Below are positions 39,684-49,293 of a stretch of 64,000 bases of DNA, piece by piece; the stretch's first letter is position 1; each line of letters opens with the position of its first letter. The DNA is from Alcanivorax sp. DSM 26293 (GTDB lineage Bacteria > Pseudomonadota > Gammaproteobacteria > Pseudomonadales > Alcanivoracaceae). Where the stretch lies: positions 235,965 through 299,964 of the forward strand of contig NZ_FNUM01000006.1 in the NCBI RefSeq assembly GCF_900107995.1, given 5' to 3'. The notes below the pieces were generated by a model, which was not told the origin of the DNA, searched no databases, and was given only the letters and a program-made list of their open reading frames with translations. The translations under genes were made by a program, and so were the position numbers.

Positions 39684-39766
39684 TAGGGTGCCACTGAGCC
39701 TGAGGCGAACTGCACCGTTGGCCGGAGGTGGTGGTGCAGTTCGCCCTAGGCTCAGTGCACCCTACG
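39684..39766. repeat. GTAGGGTGCA-type inverted repeat
   Basis: GTAGGGTGCCACTGAGCCTG ... and GGCTCAGTGCACCCTAC are complementary arms, with GGCGAACTGCACC / GGTGCAGTTCGCC inside. It is an extended version of the element at 19343. It lies between the convergent copB and can genes. Confidence 0.85.
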
Positions 39767-39772
39767 GGGCAC

Positions 39773-40420
39773 CTATGCCGAGGAATTATCGTATTCCTCG
39801 TTTTCCAGCGTCCGCAGTTCCCGGTTGTTCTGAATCTGGATATCCAGATCCCGCAGGCGACCGTCGCCGATACCGTAAATCCAGCCATGGATGGTCAGTG
39901 GCTGATCCCGGCGCCAGGCTTCCTGAACCACCGTGGTGTTGGCCACATTGATGACCTGACGGGCCACGTTCAGTTCACACATGCGGTCCAGTTGGGCCTT
40001 TTCATCGGGCAGCTTGATCAGGTGTTTGCGGTTACGCAGATACAGCTCACGCACCTGCCGCAGCCAGTTGTCGATCAGACCATGGGGCACATCTTCCATG
40101 GAGGCTTTGACCCCGCCGCAACCATAGTGCCCCACCACCATGATGTGCTTCACCTTCAGCACATCCACGGCGAACTGCAGCACCGACAGCAGGTTCAGGT
40201 CGGTGTGATTCACCAGATTGGCCACGTTGCGGTGCACAAACAGCTCGCCGGGCATCAGCCCCACCACCTCGTTGGCCGGTACGCGAGAGTCCGCACAGCC
40301 AATCCACAGATACTGCGGACTCTGCTGTTCGCCCAGCGCCTTGAAGAAGCCCGGGTGCTCCTGCTCGATGTCGTGGCGCCATTGCTCGTTGTTGCTGAAG
40401 AGTTCGGGAAGGGATTTCAT
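39773..40420 (-). CDS. can: Beta-class carbonic anhydrase
   Basis: 215 residues. Zinc ligands and the Asp-Arg dyad are in WIGCADSRVPANEV, and the His/Cys pair is in VVGHYGCGGVKAS. VHRNVANLV is also conserved. It interconverts CO2 and bicarbonate in the cytoplasm. It resembles E. coli Can in length and motifs. It stands alone between copB and moaA. Confidence 0.96.
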   Translation of the reverse strand: MKSLPELFSNNEQWRHDIEQEHPGFFKALGEQQSPQYLWIGCADSRVPANEVVGLMPGELFVHRNVANLVNHTDLNLLSVLQFAVDVLKVKHIMVVGHYGCGGVKASMEDVPHGLIDNWLRQVRELYLRNRKHLIKLPDEKAQLDRMCELNVARQVINVANTTVVQEAWRRDQPLTIHGWIYGIGDGRLRDLDIQIQNNRELRTLENEEYDNSSA

Positions 40421-40469
40421 GGTCTCTCGCTACATTCATGGACTGGACGCCAGGCAGGCCACCCGGGCG

Positions 40470-41483
40470 TTAACCACCGGTCATATTCATGAACCGTACC
40501 AGTTGCTCGCCCGGGGCCAGGTTAAAGTCGTGCCGTTCCGGTTTGATTGCCATGGCATCAATGATTGCCTGACGCAGGGGGGCATCATCCGTGGGGTGCG
40601 CCCGCAGTACCGCGCGCAGGTCCACACTGTGTTCGTGCCCCAGGCAAAGAAGCATACGGCCCTCGGCGGTAATCCGCACCCGATTACACAAATGGCAAAA
40701 ATTTTGTGAGTGGGGAGAGATAAAGCCGATACGGCTGTCACTGCCCGGTACCTGCCAATAGCGGGACGGCCCGCCGGTCTTTTCCGCCATGGGTACCAGG
40801 GTCAGGCGCTCGCAGAGCTGATCCCGGAGTTCTTCGGAGGAGACAAACGCCAGCCCCCGGTCATGCTCACTGATCTCCCCCAGGGGCATTTCCTCGATAA
40901 AAGAGATATCCAGCCCTTTATCGAGGGCGAAATCCACCAGCGCTGGTACCTCGTCCTGATTTCGACCACGCAGGATCACGCTATTCAGCTTGATACGGCG
41001 GAAGCCGGCCCGGCGGGCCGCCTCAATGCCCGCCAACACCTTGCCCAGGTCGCCGGTGCGCGTCAGGGCGCGGAAACGTTGCGGGTCCAGGGAATCCAGG
41101 CTGATATTGAGTCGATCCAGACCGCCAGCCTTCAGATCCCCCGCAAAACGGCCCAACCCGGCGCCGTTGGTGGTCATATTCAGTTCATCCAGCCCCGGGG
41201 TCGCACCAAGATAGCGCACCAGATTTGTCACATCACGGCGCACCAGCGGCTCCCCCCCGGTCAACCGGATCCGCCGTACCCCCAGCGCCACCAGCACCCG
41301 GCCCAGCCGCCCCATCTCCTCCAGAGTCAGCACCTGGGCCCGGGGTACAAAGGCCATATCCTCCGCCATGCAGTACACACAGCGAAAATCGCAACGGTCC
41401 GTCACCGACAACCGCACATAGTCGATAGTGCGACCAAAGCGGTCCTGCAGTAGCGGATTGTCAGTGAAAGTATCAGCGGCCAT
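40470..41483 (-). CDS. moaA: GTP 3',8-cyclase
   Basis: 337 residues. The radical-SAM cluster motif is in [16 protein letters not shown] (CxxxCxxC), SAM binding is in [12 protein letters not shown], and the second cluster is near the C-terminus in [18 protein letters not shown]. The protein ends in Gly-Gly, needed for activity in the family. It makes the first molybdopterin intermediate from GTP. moeA and moaB are 14 kb away, so the pathway is scattered in the window. Confidence 0.96.
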   Translation of the reverse strand: MAADTFTDNPLLQDRFGRTIDYVRLSVTDRCDFRCVYCMAEDMAFVPRAQVLTLEEMGRLGRVLVALGVRRIRLTGGEPLVRRDVTNLVRYLGATPGLDELNMTTNGAGLGRFAGDLKAGGLDRLNISLDSLDPQRFRALTRTGDLGKVLAGIEAARRAGFRRIKLNSVILRGRNQDEVPALVDFALDKGLDISFIEEMPLGEISEHDRGLAFVSSEELRDQLCERLTLVPMAEKTGGPSRYWQVPGSDSRIGFISPHSQNFCHLCNRVRITAEGRMLLCLGHEHSVDLRAVLRAHPTDDAPLRQAIIDAMAIKPERHDFNLAPGEQLVRFMNMTGG

Positions 41484-41755
41484 GGCGGTACTGTAGCAAA
41501 TGCGGGGCCAAGCCGGGGAACCGGCGCTTACTCGGGCAATAACATCCCGGTTCCGCCCTCCTGTGGAGCCCTTCGTGGCTCCCCAGCCCCTGTTGGCTAC
41601 CCCACGCCCGTCGGCCGGTACTGGCTCCGGTTGGTCAGGCCCTTGCCGGTCTTGTTAGAATGTTCGCCGACCTGAATGCGGGGCGCAGCCGGACCATGAA
41701 ACGCCATGTCCGCCATACCCCTTATTCCGAATTCATCCACCCCAAAAGGGTTTCC

Positions 41756-42244
41756 ATGCAAATTTCTGAAAACACCGTAGTGTCCATCCACTACACCCTC
41801 ACCAACAACGCCGGCGAGACCATCGATTCCTCCATCCAGCGTGGCGAGCCCCTGGCCTACCTGCACGGCGCAGGCAATATCATTCCCGGTCTGGAAAAAG
41901 CCCTGGTGGGTAAGGCCGCCGGCGACAAGCTGGACGTGACCGTTAACCCGGAAGAAGGCTATGGCGAGCGTCACGAGCAGCTGATCCAGCAAGTGCCGAA
42001 AACCGCTTTCGAAGGCAACGAAGAGAACCTGCAGCCGGGCATGCAGTTCCAGGCCCAGACCGAAGCCGGTCCGCGCATCTTCACCATCACCGCTGTGGAA
42101 GGTGATGAAGTGACCGTTGATGGCAACCACCCGCTGGCAGGCGAAACCCTGAACTTCGCCGTGGAAGTCACCGAAGTGCGTGAAGCCTCCGACGAAGAAA
42201 AAGAGCACGGCCACGTACACGGCCCGGAAGGCCACGACCACTAA
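41756..42244 (+). CDS. slyD: FKBP-type peptidyl-prolyl isomerase SlyD
   Basis: 162 residues from the ATG at 41756 with AAGGG upstream; earlier in-frame ATGs are not conserved. It starts QISENTVVSIHYTLTNNAG and has the FKBP active region YLHGAGNIIPGLEKAL, then the insert-in-flap chaperone domain. The short C-terminal tail (EHGHVHGPEGHDH) is His-rich, as in metal-binding SlyD. It folds proline-containing proteins and may pass nickel. A strong terminator follows. Confidence 0.94.
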   Translation: MQISENTVVSIHYTLTNNAGETIDSSIQRGEPLAYLHGAGNIIPGLEKALVGKAAGDKLDVTVNPEEGYGERHEQLIQQVPKTAFEGNEENLQPGMQFQAQTEAGPRIFTITAVEGDEVTVDGNHPLAGETLNFAVEVTEVREASDEEKEHGHVHGPEGHDH

Positions 42245-42259
42245 GGTCTGACCCTCCAG

Positions 42260-42286
42260 AAAAAAGGCGCCATTGGCGCCTTTTTT
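42260..42286 (+). terminator. Rho-independent terminator of slyD
   Basis: AAAAAAGGCGCC-ATT-GGCGCCTTTTTT is a perfect 12-base stem with a 3-base loop, 15 bases past the slyD stop. Confidence 0.93.
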
Positions 42287-42507
42287 ATTTACTCCCTTAA
42301 CCCCCCACAAACCTGTACCACAGTGAATGCAGGGTGAATTCGGCACCGTTTTCTGCCTCCTTTCTTATCAAAATGACAGCGCTCCCCGGCTTGCTCCACT
42401 TTCTTGTTGTCGATTATGCAGACTTTTGTAAAGCCATATTGAATGTATCCTCAGCGGCCAAATAGGATAGATGCTCTTTGATTTTTCTGTTTTTACGGGA
42501 GAGCTTC

Positions 42508-43515
42508 ATGCGCTACATAACGATATTAATTCTTTCCGCTTTGCTTTCGAGTATTTCCTTGTCTGCTCACGCACTGGAAAAACGAAAATTCTGTGTTTTC
42601 GACATCATTGGCGCTAACGGTGATATCTATAACATCATGAAGGATTACAAAACCGCCGCCGTTGCCTGGGGCGTGGATGTGGAACTCAAGCCCTTCACCG
42701 ATGAAAAGATCGCAGCAGAAGATCTGAAAGCCGGCCAATGTGACGCCGCCGTCCTCACCGGTATTCGTGGCCGTCAATTCAACAGCTTCACCGGCAGCAT
42801 GGACTCCATTGGCGCCATCCCCAGCTATGAAGCCATGAGAACCGTGATTTCTGTTATTGCCAGTGACACCCCGTCCATCAACAAGCAACTGGTATCCGGC
42901 CCCTACGAAGTTGGTGGCGTGGTTCCCATGGGCGCGGCATTTCTTTTCCTGAAGGATCAGGAACTGGATACCGTAGAAGAGTTGTCCGGGAAATCCATCG
43001 CCGTGCTTGAATACGACAGCGCCCAGGCAAACATGGCCTCCCGTGTTGGCATGTCACCGGTCATGTCCGACATCACCAACTTCTCTACCCGCTTCAACAA
43101 CGGTTCCGTGGATATCTGCTTCGCTCCCATCATGGGCTTTTCTGCCCTGGAACTGTACAAGGGCATGGCACCGGATGGTGGCATTCTCGACTATGTGCTG
43201 GGCCAGCTCAGCGCCCAGATCATTCTCAAGAAAGACCGCTTCCCTGCGGGCTATGCCCAACAGTCCCGGGAATTCATGTATGGCCAGTTTGACCGTGCCA
43301 TGCGTGTCATTGATAACGCCAGCAACGAAGTGGATGACAAGTGGTGGATCCGTATCCCGGATAACGACAAGCTGCGTTACGACGAGATGATGCGCGAAGC
43401 GCGTGTGGCCCTGACCCAGGACGGAGTCTACGACAAGTCCATGATGGGTCTGCTGAGAAAGGTCCGTTGCAAGCTGGAACCGTCACGGGCGGAATGCGTT
43501 AACCCCATGGAATAA
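42508..43515 (+). CDS. AdeT-like putative solute-binding protein
   Basis: 335 residues from the ATG at 42508 with GGGAG upstream. A signal peptide ends SLSAHALEK. The mature part has CVFDIIGANGDIYNIMKDYK, AVLTGIRGRQFNSFTGSMDS, SGKSIAVLEYDSAQANMASR and LRKVRCKLEPSRAEC. This matches the AdeT1/AdeT2 family, once reported as efflux-related in Acinetobacter and now viewed as periplasmic solute-binding. No transporter genes are adjacent. It is a single gene between slyD and the B12 region. Confidence 0.8.
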   Translation: MRYITILILSALLSSISLSAHALEKRKFCVFDIIGANGDIYNIMKDYKTAAVAWGVDVELKPFTDEKIAAEDLKAGQCDAAVLTGIRGRQFNSFTGSMDSIGAIPSYEAMRTVISVIASDTPSINKQLVSGPYEVGGVVPMGAAFLFLKDQELDTVEELSGKSIAVLEYDSAQANMASRVGMSPVMSDITNFSTRFNNGSVDICFAPIMGFSALELYKGMAPDGGILDYVLGQLSAQIILKKDRFPAGYAQQSREFMYGQFDRAMRVIDNASNEVDDKWWIRIPDNDKLRYDEMMREARVALTQDGVYDKSMMGLLRKVRCKLEPSRAECVNPME

Positions 43516-43522
43516 TCTTTCG

Positions 43523-43549
43523 GGGCCGGGAATTTCCCGGCCCTTTTTT
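43523..43549. terminator. Bidirectional-looking rho-independent terminator
   Basis: GGGCCGGGA-ATT-TCCCGGCCC with a following T6 tract. It ends the AdeT-like gene. The T tract is on the plus strand only, so for the convergent B12 operon it would be weaker. Confidence 0.9.
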
Positions 43550-43577
43550 CATCCTGCTAAACACCACATCAAAAGCC

Positions 43578-44240
43578 TCAAGGCCTGCTCCCTGAAAACA
43601 GTGCCATGCACCCTTTCACCTGAACGTCCACTTGATCCAGCCGGCTTTCCAGTGCCTGCTTCAAACTGGCCAGCGAATCATTCTGATTGGAAAAGATGCC
43701 CTTGCGGTTATACACCTTCATCGCACCTCGGGCGGCAAGGTTGCGCGGCACATCGCCTTGCAGGATCGTGGCACCAAACACCCGGGCACCGGGATTCAGC
43801 AATGGCAGCAGGTGATCGAACGCACAGGCTTTCTCGAGCATGGTTCCGGGTAGACAGTGCAACAGCAGGTTCATGCCGAGTGAATCGAATTTGTCACCCT
43901 GATAGTCGATGGGCTCCAGCACATTACGCTGCAGGTTTTGCGGTTGATAGCGCTCTATGCGCCGGGAGCAGAAGTCCAGGCTGTTGGGGTTCAGGTCCAT
44001 CAGCGCCACGCGCGGATTCAAGGCGGGGAAATTGACTTTATCCAGAAAGTAACCGCTGCCCACGCCAACATCCAGATGATTGTCGCTGATGTTCTGCTGA
44101 TAATGGGCCAGCAGAATAGACGCAGGGCAGCGCCACAACCAGCGACAGGACAACCCCAGAACTCCCATATCATAAAGAGTGAGAACAAAAGGGCTGTAAA
44201 CAGCCTGGCCAGCGTGAGCATCATCCTTGTGCATGTGCAT
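43578..44240 (-). CDS. Class I SAM-dependent methyltransferase
   Basis: 220 residues. Motif I is in LDVGVGSGYFLDKV, then ALMDLNPNSLDFCSRR, and DSLGMNLLLHCLPGTMLEK as motif IV. An N-terminal part with YSPFVLTLYDMGVLGLSCRWLW is hydrophobic and may bind a lipid or small molecule. The substrate is unknown. It is 8 bases downstream of cobQ, so it is probably the last gene of the B12 operon, but it is not a recognised corrin methyltransferase (CbiF/CobM-type motifs are absent). Confidence 0.8.
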   Translation of the reverse strand: MHMHKDDAHAGQAVYSPFVLTLYDMGVLGLSCRWLWRCPASILLAHYQQNISDNHLDVGVGSGYFLDKVNFPALNPRVALMDLNPNSLDFCSRRIERYQPQNLQRNVLEPIDYQGDKFDSLGMNLLLHCLPGTMLEKACAFDHLLPLLNPGARVFGATILQGDVPRNLAARGAMKVYNRKGIFSNQNDSLASLKQALESRLDQVDVQVKGCMALFSGSRP

Positions 44241-44248
44241 CTCCGTTT

Positions 44249-45715
44249 CTAATAAATAATCCTGGGATGGTTTAGCCCATGGCTGGTCGGGAGAGCCGAA
44301 CGCAGTCTCTTCATATCCAGGTGCTGCTCAATCATTCCCGCCAGCCGGTCCAGGTCCTGCTGCCGATGGTCATCGTAATCCACTGCCCGGTCACCGCGAA
44401 GCCCCGCCCACTGCAGTAGCGCGTTGCAGGCTACGGCATTATCGAACAGACCGTGCAGATAACATCCCATGATCTGATCATCGTCACTGATGGCGCCCTC
44501 ATCCCGGTCACCCAGCTGCAACATGGGCCTTAACAAAGCCGGCCCTTCGCTGATACCATTGTGAATTTCGTAACCGTGGATGGCGGCTCCCGCTGGCAAG
44601 AAAACGCCCTGCACAGTGCGCAACTGCTTGCCGGAAATTAGACGAGTGGTCATGGCCAGCCAGCCAAGCCCCGGGCTGCTGCCCGCATCGCTTTCCAGCC
44701 CGTCAGGATCCTCAATCCGCTCACCCAGCATCTGGAAGCCCCCACAGATACCCAAGACCTTGCCACCATAACGCAGGTGTTTTTCGATCTGTTTGTCCCA
44801 AGCCTGCTCGCGCAGGAATGCCAGGTCAGCGCGGGTTGCCTTACTACCAGGGAGGATGATCAGATCCGCCGCCGGCCAGACCTCACCCATCTTCACAAAA
44901 CGCAGGTCCACCTGAGGGTGCAGGCGCAAAGGATCGAAATCATTGTGATTGCTCATGCGCGGCAACACCGGTACCACCACCTTGAGGGCATCGTGCTCAT
45001 GGTCACCGGGATCGGCCACCGCGTCCTCCGCATCCAGCGTCAGGCCATGCAGGTAGGGCAGCACCCCGAACACCGGTTTGCCGGTGCGATCTTCTAGCCA
45101 GTCCAGCCCGCCCTGTAATAACGACAAGTCACCACGAAAACGGTTGATGACAAACCCCAGGGTGCGTTGCTGTTCTGTTTGGGAAAGAAGGTCCAGCGTG
45201 CCGGTGAGATGGGCAAAGACCCCACCGCGATCAATATCCGCCACCAGAATCACCGGGCAATCCACCATTTCGGCAAAGCCCATATTGGCAATATCGTTGT
45301 CACGCAGGTTGATTTCCGCCGGACTGCCTGCGCCTTCGGCGATAATCACATCATAACGGGAAGAGAGATCCTGCCAGGCCGCCAGCACTGCCTCACGGGC
45401 GGTGTTCTTATAGGCGTGATAATCCAGTGCCTGCATGTTGCCCAGCACCTGGCCACGGAGTATCACCTGGGCCCCCATATCGGTCTGCGGCTTGAGCAAC
45501 ACCGGATTCATGTCACTGTGCGGTTCAATCCCGCAGGCCAGGGCCTGCAGTGCTGTCGACCGTCCAATCTCCCCACCGTCCACGGTCACTGCACTGTTCA
45601 ACGCCATATTCTGCGGCTTGAACGGCGCCACCGAATACCCCCGCTGAGCAAACCATCGACACAACGCCGCAACAACCGTACTTTTCCCGGCGTCGGAAGT
45701 GCACCCCTGAACCAT
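44249..45715 (-). CDS. cobQ: Cobyric acid synthase
   Basis: 488 residues from the ATG at 45715. It begins [20 protein letters not shown] with the nucleotide-binding loop. An N-terminal amide-ligase domain is followed by a class I glutamine amidotransferase domain with nucleophile Cys in [13 protein letters not shown] and a late His in GCYLHGLF. It amidates four side chains of adenosylcobyrinate. An upstream in-frame TTG at 45784 would add 23 residues translated from a dispersed repeat. No good Shine-Dalgarno precedes the ATG because the repeat ends there. Confidence 0.92.
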   Translation of the reverse strand: MVQGCTSDAGKSTVVAALCRWFAQRGYSVAPFKPQNMALNSAVTVDGGEIGRSTALQALACGIEPHSDMNPVLLKPQTDMGAQVILRGQVLGNMQALDYHAYKNTAREAVLAAWQDLSSRYDVIIAEGAGSPAEINLRDNDIANMGFAEMVDCPVILVADIDRGGVFAHLTGTLDLLSQTEQQRTLGFVINRFRGDLSLLQGGLDWLEDRTGKPVFGVLPYLHGLTLDAEDAVADPGDHEHDALKVVVPVLPRMSNHNDFDPLRLHPQVDLRFVKMGEVWPAADLIILPGSKATRADLAFLREQAWDKQIEKHLRYGGKVLGICGGFQMLGERIEDPDGLESDAGSSPGLGWLAMTTRLISGKQLRTVQGVFLPAGAAIHGYEIHNGISEGPALLRPMLQLGDRDEGAISDDDQIMGCYLHGLFDNAVACNALLQWAGLRGDRAVDYDDHRQQDLDRLAGMIEQHLDMKRLRSALPTSHGLNHPRIIY

Positions 45716-45718
45716 CAA

Positions 45719-45845
45719 AGTCAGTGGACAGTTGATAGTGGACAGTTGACAGCTAGAACCTGAATTGTCACCGCCTGTCTTCAACTTTCACCTCAACGTT
45801 TTTTCGCCTTTCGCTGTCAACTTTCAACTGTCCACTGTCAACTGC
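45719..45845. repeat. GGACAGTTGA-type inverted repeat between cobO and cobQ
   Basis: GTCAGTGGACAGTTGATAGT, then GGACAGTTGACAGC (45720-45753) pairs with GCTGTCAACTTTCAACTGTC, then CACTGTCAACTG (45813-45844). The unit GTGGACAGTTGA is repeated directly and inverted. The left end touches the cobQ start and the right end the cobO stop. No other copy was seen in the window. Confidence 0.8.
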
Positions 45846-45847
45846 CT

Positions 45848-46471
45848 TCAAAGCTCCACGCCCTTCTGCGCCCGCACCCCAAGATCCTTGAAGGCATGCT
45901 TTACCACTTTCATTTCGGTGACGGTGTCGGCCAGCTCGATCAACTCTTTCGGCGCATAGCGACCAGTGACAATTGCGTGCTGCATGACGGGACGGTTCTG
46001 CAGATCGTCGAGCACGGTATCCAGATTTAGATACTCATAACGCAACGCAATGTTCAGTTCGTCCAGCAATACCATGTGGTAGCTATCGTCCTGTAGCATT
46101 TTTTTTGCAATATTCCAGGCAGCACTGGCAGCAGCCACATCCTTTTCCCGATCCTGGGTGTCCCAGGTGTAACCCTCACCCATGACGTGATAATCCACGT
46201 TGGGCAGGTTGCGGAAGAAGGCTTCCTCACCGGTACTGAATGCGCCCTTGATAAACTGCACCACGCCCACCTTCATGCCATGCCCTAGGGCTCGGGCCAG
46301 CATGCCGAACCCGGAACTGCTCTTGCCTTTGCCGGATCCGGTGAGCACCAGCAGGATGCCCTGATCCTTGTCCGCATTGGCAATCCGCTCACGCATGATT
46401 TGCTGTTTCTTTTCCATCCGCCAGGCATGGCGCTCAGGGCTCTTCGGATCGGGTTTCATACTGTTTTCCAT
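45848..46471 (-). CDS. cobO: Cob(I)yrinic acid a,c-diamide adenosyltransferase
   Basis: 207 residues; an alternative ATG at 46459 removes four. The CobO/BtuR-type P-loop is LVLTGSGKGKSSSGFGMLAR. VQFIKGAFSTGEE and MVLLDELNIALRYEYL, with the conserved acidic pair, follow. It transfers the adenosyl group from ATP to cobalt. It lies between btuD and cobQ in the B12 operon. The gap to btuD holds a REP-like repeat, and the gap to cobQ holds another. Confidence 0.94.
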   Translation of the reverse strand: MENSMKPDPKSPERHAWRMEKKQQIMRERIANADKDQGILLVLTGSGKGKSSSGFGMLARALGHGMKVGVVQFIKGAFSTGEEAFFRNLPNVDYHVMGEGYTWDTQDREKDVAAASAAWNIAKKMLQDDSYHMVLLDELNIALRYEYLNLDTVLDDLQNRPVMQHAIVTGRYAPKELIELADTVTEMKVVKHAFKDLGVRAQKGVEL

Positions 46472-46552
46472 TTTTTGGTTCTTTTCTCAACGCTTTTGAC
46501 TGCCGCTATTAACCCGGCAATACAATAAACATGATTTCTGGTGGTTCACTCC

Positions 46553-46627
46553 GTAGGAGCTATGCTTGCATGGCGAACTGACGGGCGATCTAAGCAAGCC
46601 GGTTCGCCATGCAAGCATAGCTCCTAC
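46553..46627. repeat. REP-like inverted repeat pair
   Basis: Arms GTAGGAGCTATGCTTGCATG and CATGCAAGCATAGCTCCTAC are perfect complements. The same arm sequence occurs at 20872 and 58590. It lies inside the B12 operon, between cobO and btuD. Confidence 0.9.
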
Positions 46628-46643
46628 AGACCATTAACAGCTT

Positions 46644-47408
46644 TCATCCCGGCACAAAAACCGGCACACCATTGATGTTCCCCACACTGAGTTTCTGGTC
46701 GTACAACCGCTCCAGGGCTGCCGGCACCAGCATGGTCTCGGCAGGGCCGAAGCACAGCTCGCCATCGGGATAGAGCAGCAACAGGTGATCACACCAACGG
46801 GCGGCCAGGTTGAGATCATGCAGACACATGAATACCGCCGCGCCCTCTTCCGCCTGGCGATGCAGCAGCTCCATCACCGCCACCTGATGATGCAGATCCA
46901 GATGATTGGTGGGTTCATCCGCCAGCCAGATGGCCGGCTGCTGGGTCAGTGCCGTGGCAATGGCCACCCGCTGGCGCTCCCCGCCGGAGAGGGTGCTGAC
47001 CAGCCGATCACCGAGCAACCCCAGCGACAGGGCCTCCATGGCCTGATTGGCCAGCCGCAGATCCCTGGCGGTTTCCCGCTGCCAGGGCGACAGAAAAGGG
47101 TGACGGCCAATCAGCACCGTTTCCCGAACCGTGGCCGGAAAACTATCCTGACGTTCCTGAAAGACCACCGCCAGTTTTTGCGCCAGTTGCCGACGGCGCA
47201 GTTGAGTCAGACAGTCACCGTCCAGCAACACCTGACCACTGCGTGGCGGCCTTAACCCGGCCAAGGTATGCAGCAGGGTGGACTTGCCCGCACCATTGGG
47301 GCCCAGCACCCCCCAGCGCTGTCCCGGCAAAATCCGCGCGGAAAATGGCTGCCCTGCCGCACGGCCGGGAATATCCACCACCAGATTGCTGGCTTCGAGG
47401 ATCGCCAT
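46644..47408 (-). CDS. btuD: ABC transporter ATP-binding protein (cobalamin type)
   Basis: 254 residues from the ATG at 47408, six bases after GGAG; a GTG at 47411 adds one residue. Walker A is LGPNGAGKSTLLHTL, the signature is LSGGERQRVAIA, and Walker B is IWLADEPTNHLDL. It belongs to the iron/heme/B12 importer ATPases. The riboswitch-controlled operon with btuB, btuF and btuC and the cob genes points to B12 as the substrate. It overlaps the end of btuC. Confidence 0.9.
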   Translation of the reverse strand: MAILEASNLVVDIPGRAAGQPFSARILPGQRWGVLGPNGAGKSTLLHTLAGLRPPRSGQVLLDGDCLTQLRRRQLAQKLAVVFQERQDSFPATVRETVLIGRHPFLSPWQRETARDLRLANQAMEALSLGLLGDRLVSTLSGGERQRVAIATALTQQPAIWLADEPTNHLDLHHQVAVMELLHRQAEEGAAVFMCLHDLNLAARWCDHLLLLYPDGELCFGPAETMLVPAALERLYDQKLSVGNINGVPVFVPG

Positions 47409-48382
47409 CACCGACTCCGGTACAACAGAAACAGAAAAGTGGGCACCCCGAGCAGCGCCGTAATCACCCCCACCGGCAACTGCTCCGGGGCCATCATGGT
47501 CCGCGCCAGGGTATCGGCGATGGTGAGCAAGGCACCACCCGCCATGACACTGGCCGGCAGAATCAGGCGCTGATCATTGCCCAGCACCAGTCGCAGCATG
47601 TGCGGCACTATCAGGCCCACAAAACCCACACTACCGGCTGTGGTCACGGCTACCGCCGTGAGCAGACTGGCCAACCCATAGACCAGCCAGGCCAGTGGCT
47701 TCACCGCCACCCCCAGGGCCGCGGCCTGCAATGGCCCCCGGGCCAACACATTGAGGCTGCGCCCCAGCGGCAGGGTCACGACCAGCACCGGGATCAACAC
47801 CAGCCAGGCCAGCCACGGCGAGCGGGCATAACTCAGATCGCCCATCAGCCAGTAGAGCATGCCGGGCAAACGGTCTGCGGGACTCAGCGACAACATGAAG
47901 GTAATCACTGCCCCCCAGCCGGCCGCGATCACCACACCGGTGAGCAACAGCCGCGTCGGCGTCCAGCTGCCTCGCCCCTGGGCCAGACCGAACACCAGCA
48001 GGGTGGAAAGCAGTGCACCGGCAAAGGCGGAGCCGGACACCATGGCGGTACCCAGTCCCAACAACATGGACGCCAGCGCCCCCACCGCCGCACCACCGGA
48101 AATACCGAGCACGTAAGGATCCGCCAGCGGGTTACGCAACAACACCTGCATCAGGGCGCCGGCCAGGGCCAGCAAACCACCGGTGGCAAAGGCCGCCAGG
48201 GCACGGGGCAAACGCAGGGAAAACACCAATTCACCGAACAGCGGATCTCCCCGACCAGCCACCGCCATCGACAACTCCGAGAGGCTCATGGACACACTGC
48301 CAACGGTCACCGCCAGCAATAGCGACAGCACCCCCAGTGCCGCCAGCATCAGCAGGGAATAGATGGCCCGGCGACTAATCAC
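47408..48382 (-). CDS. btuC: ABC transporter permease (BtuC/FecCD family)
   Basis: 324 residues from a GTG at 48382, which overlaps the btuF stop by eight bases and gives the normal length. The longer open frame upstream of it is not family-like. About nine or ten membrane segments are seen. LRLPRALAAFATGGLLALAG and NPLADPYVLGISGGAAVGAL are the FecCD hallmarks, and GSVGFVGLIVPHMLRLVLG is present near the C-terminus. It forms the inner-membrane channel for B12. Confidence 0.9.
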   Translation of the reverse strand: MISRRAIYSLLMLAALGVLSLLLAVTVGSVSMSLSELSMAVAGRGDPLFGELVFSLRLPRALAAFATGGLLALAGALMQVLLRNPLADPYVLGISGGAAVGALASMLLGLGTAMVSGSAFAGALLSTLLVFGLAQGRGSWTPTRLLLTGVVIAAGWGAVITFMLSLSPADRLPGMLYWLMGDLSYARSPWLAWLVLIPVLVVTLPLGRSLNVLARGPLQAAALGVAVKPLAWLVYGLASLLTAVAVTTAGSVGFVGLIVPHMLRLVLGNDQRLILPASVMAGGALLTIADTLARTMMAPEQLPVGVITALLGVPTFLFLLYRSR

Positions 48383-49274
48383 GGGCGCGCACGGTATCGA
48401 GATGGCTGCACAGGGTACGGGTGCCCGCCAGCATCTGTGGGGTGGGCCGCTGCAGGGTGGACGGTGCCACAAAGAACAGGTTGCCGGACTGCACCGCACG
48501 CAAGGAAGCAAACTGCTTCCAGGGCTCCAGCCAGGATGGATCATCCTCGCCCATGCCTCCGGCGATGATCACTTCCGGGTCCTTGGCCAGTACCGCCTCA
48601 CGGCTGATTTTGGGTGCCAGCGCGGCCAGCTCACCGAACACATTGACGCCACCGCAAATCTCAATCGCCTCGCTGATCAGGTGCGCGTTATTCACGGTCA
48701 TCAGGGGCTCTTCCCAGACCTGGTAGAACACTATCACCGGTGCCGCCTCCGCATAGCGTTGGCGCAGGGAATCCATACCACTGCGCAGGGAATCTGCCGC
48801 CCCCTGCCCCACCGCTTCGGTCCCGGCCAGCACGGCCAGGCGTTCCAGGGTGGTGCTGATATCGTCAAAGCGACGCGGCTCGCTGTGGTACACCGGCACG
48901 CCCATGGTCTGCAGGCGCTCCACCTGCTCCATGGGGTTACCACTCTGCCAGGCAACGATCAGATCCGGCTTCAGAGCCAGTATCGCCTCCAGGTCCAGCC
49001 GATTGTAGCTGCCCACCCGCGGCAGTTTTTTTGCCGCCGGCGGATAGTCACTGAAACTCACCGCCCCGACCAGCTGTTCACCGGCACCGGCGGCGAACAC
49101 CAGTTCGGTGGCACCGGGAGACAGGGCAATAACGCGAGTGGCCGGCTGGTCCAGGCAGACCTGCCGATCCGTATCATCGGTGACACAGACCTGTGCCCGG
49201 GCCAGCCCGCTCCCCAGCCACAGCATGACGGCCAACAGGGGAAGACAACGGCATAACAGACGGGCTGGGGGCAT
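48375..49274 (-). CDS. btuF: Periplasmic cobalamin-binding protein
   Basis: 299 residues. A signal peptide ends SGLARAQ. The mature domain has the BtuF/FepB-type layout: ATRVIALSPGATELVFAAGA, then VGSYNRLDLEAILALKPDLI and the second lobe with EIIAGGMGED-like content. It would bind B12 from the outer-membrane receptor and pass it to BtuCD. btuB is 19 bases upstream, and btuC overlaps downstream. Confidence 0.9.
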   Translation of the reverse strand: MPPARLLCRCLPLLAVMLWLGSGLARAQVCVTDDTDRQVCLDQPATRVIALSPGATELVFAAGAGEQLVGAVSFSDYPPAAKKLPRVGSYNRLDLEAILALKPDLIVAWQSGNPMEQVERLQTMGVPVYHSEPRRFDDISTTLERLAVLAGTEAVGQGAADSLRSGMDSLRQRYAEAAPVIVFYQVWEEPLMTVNNAHLISEAIEICGGVNVFGELAALAPKISREAVLAKDPEVIIAGGMGEDDPSWLEPWKQFASLRAVQSGNLFFVAPSTLQRPTPQMLAGTRTLCSHLDTVRARD

Positions 49275-49293
49275 GGCGGACTCCGGGTTTCAG

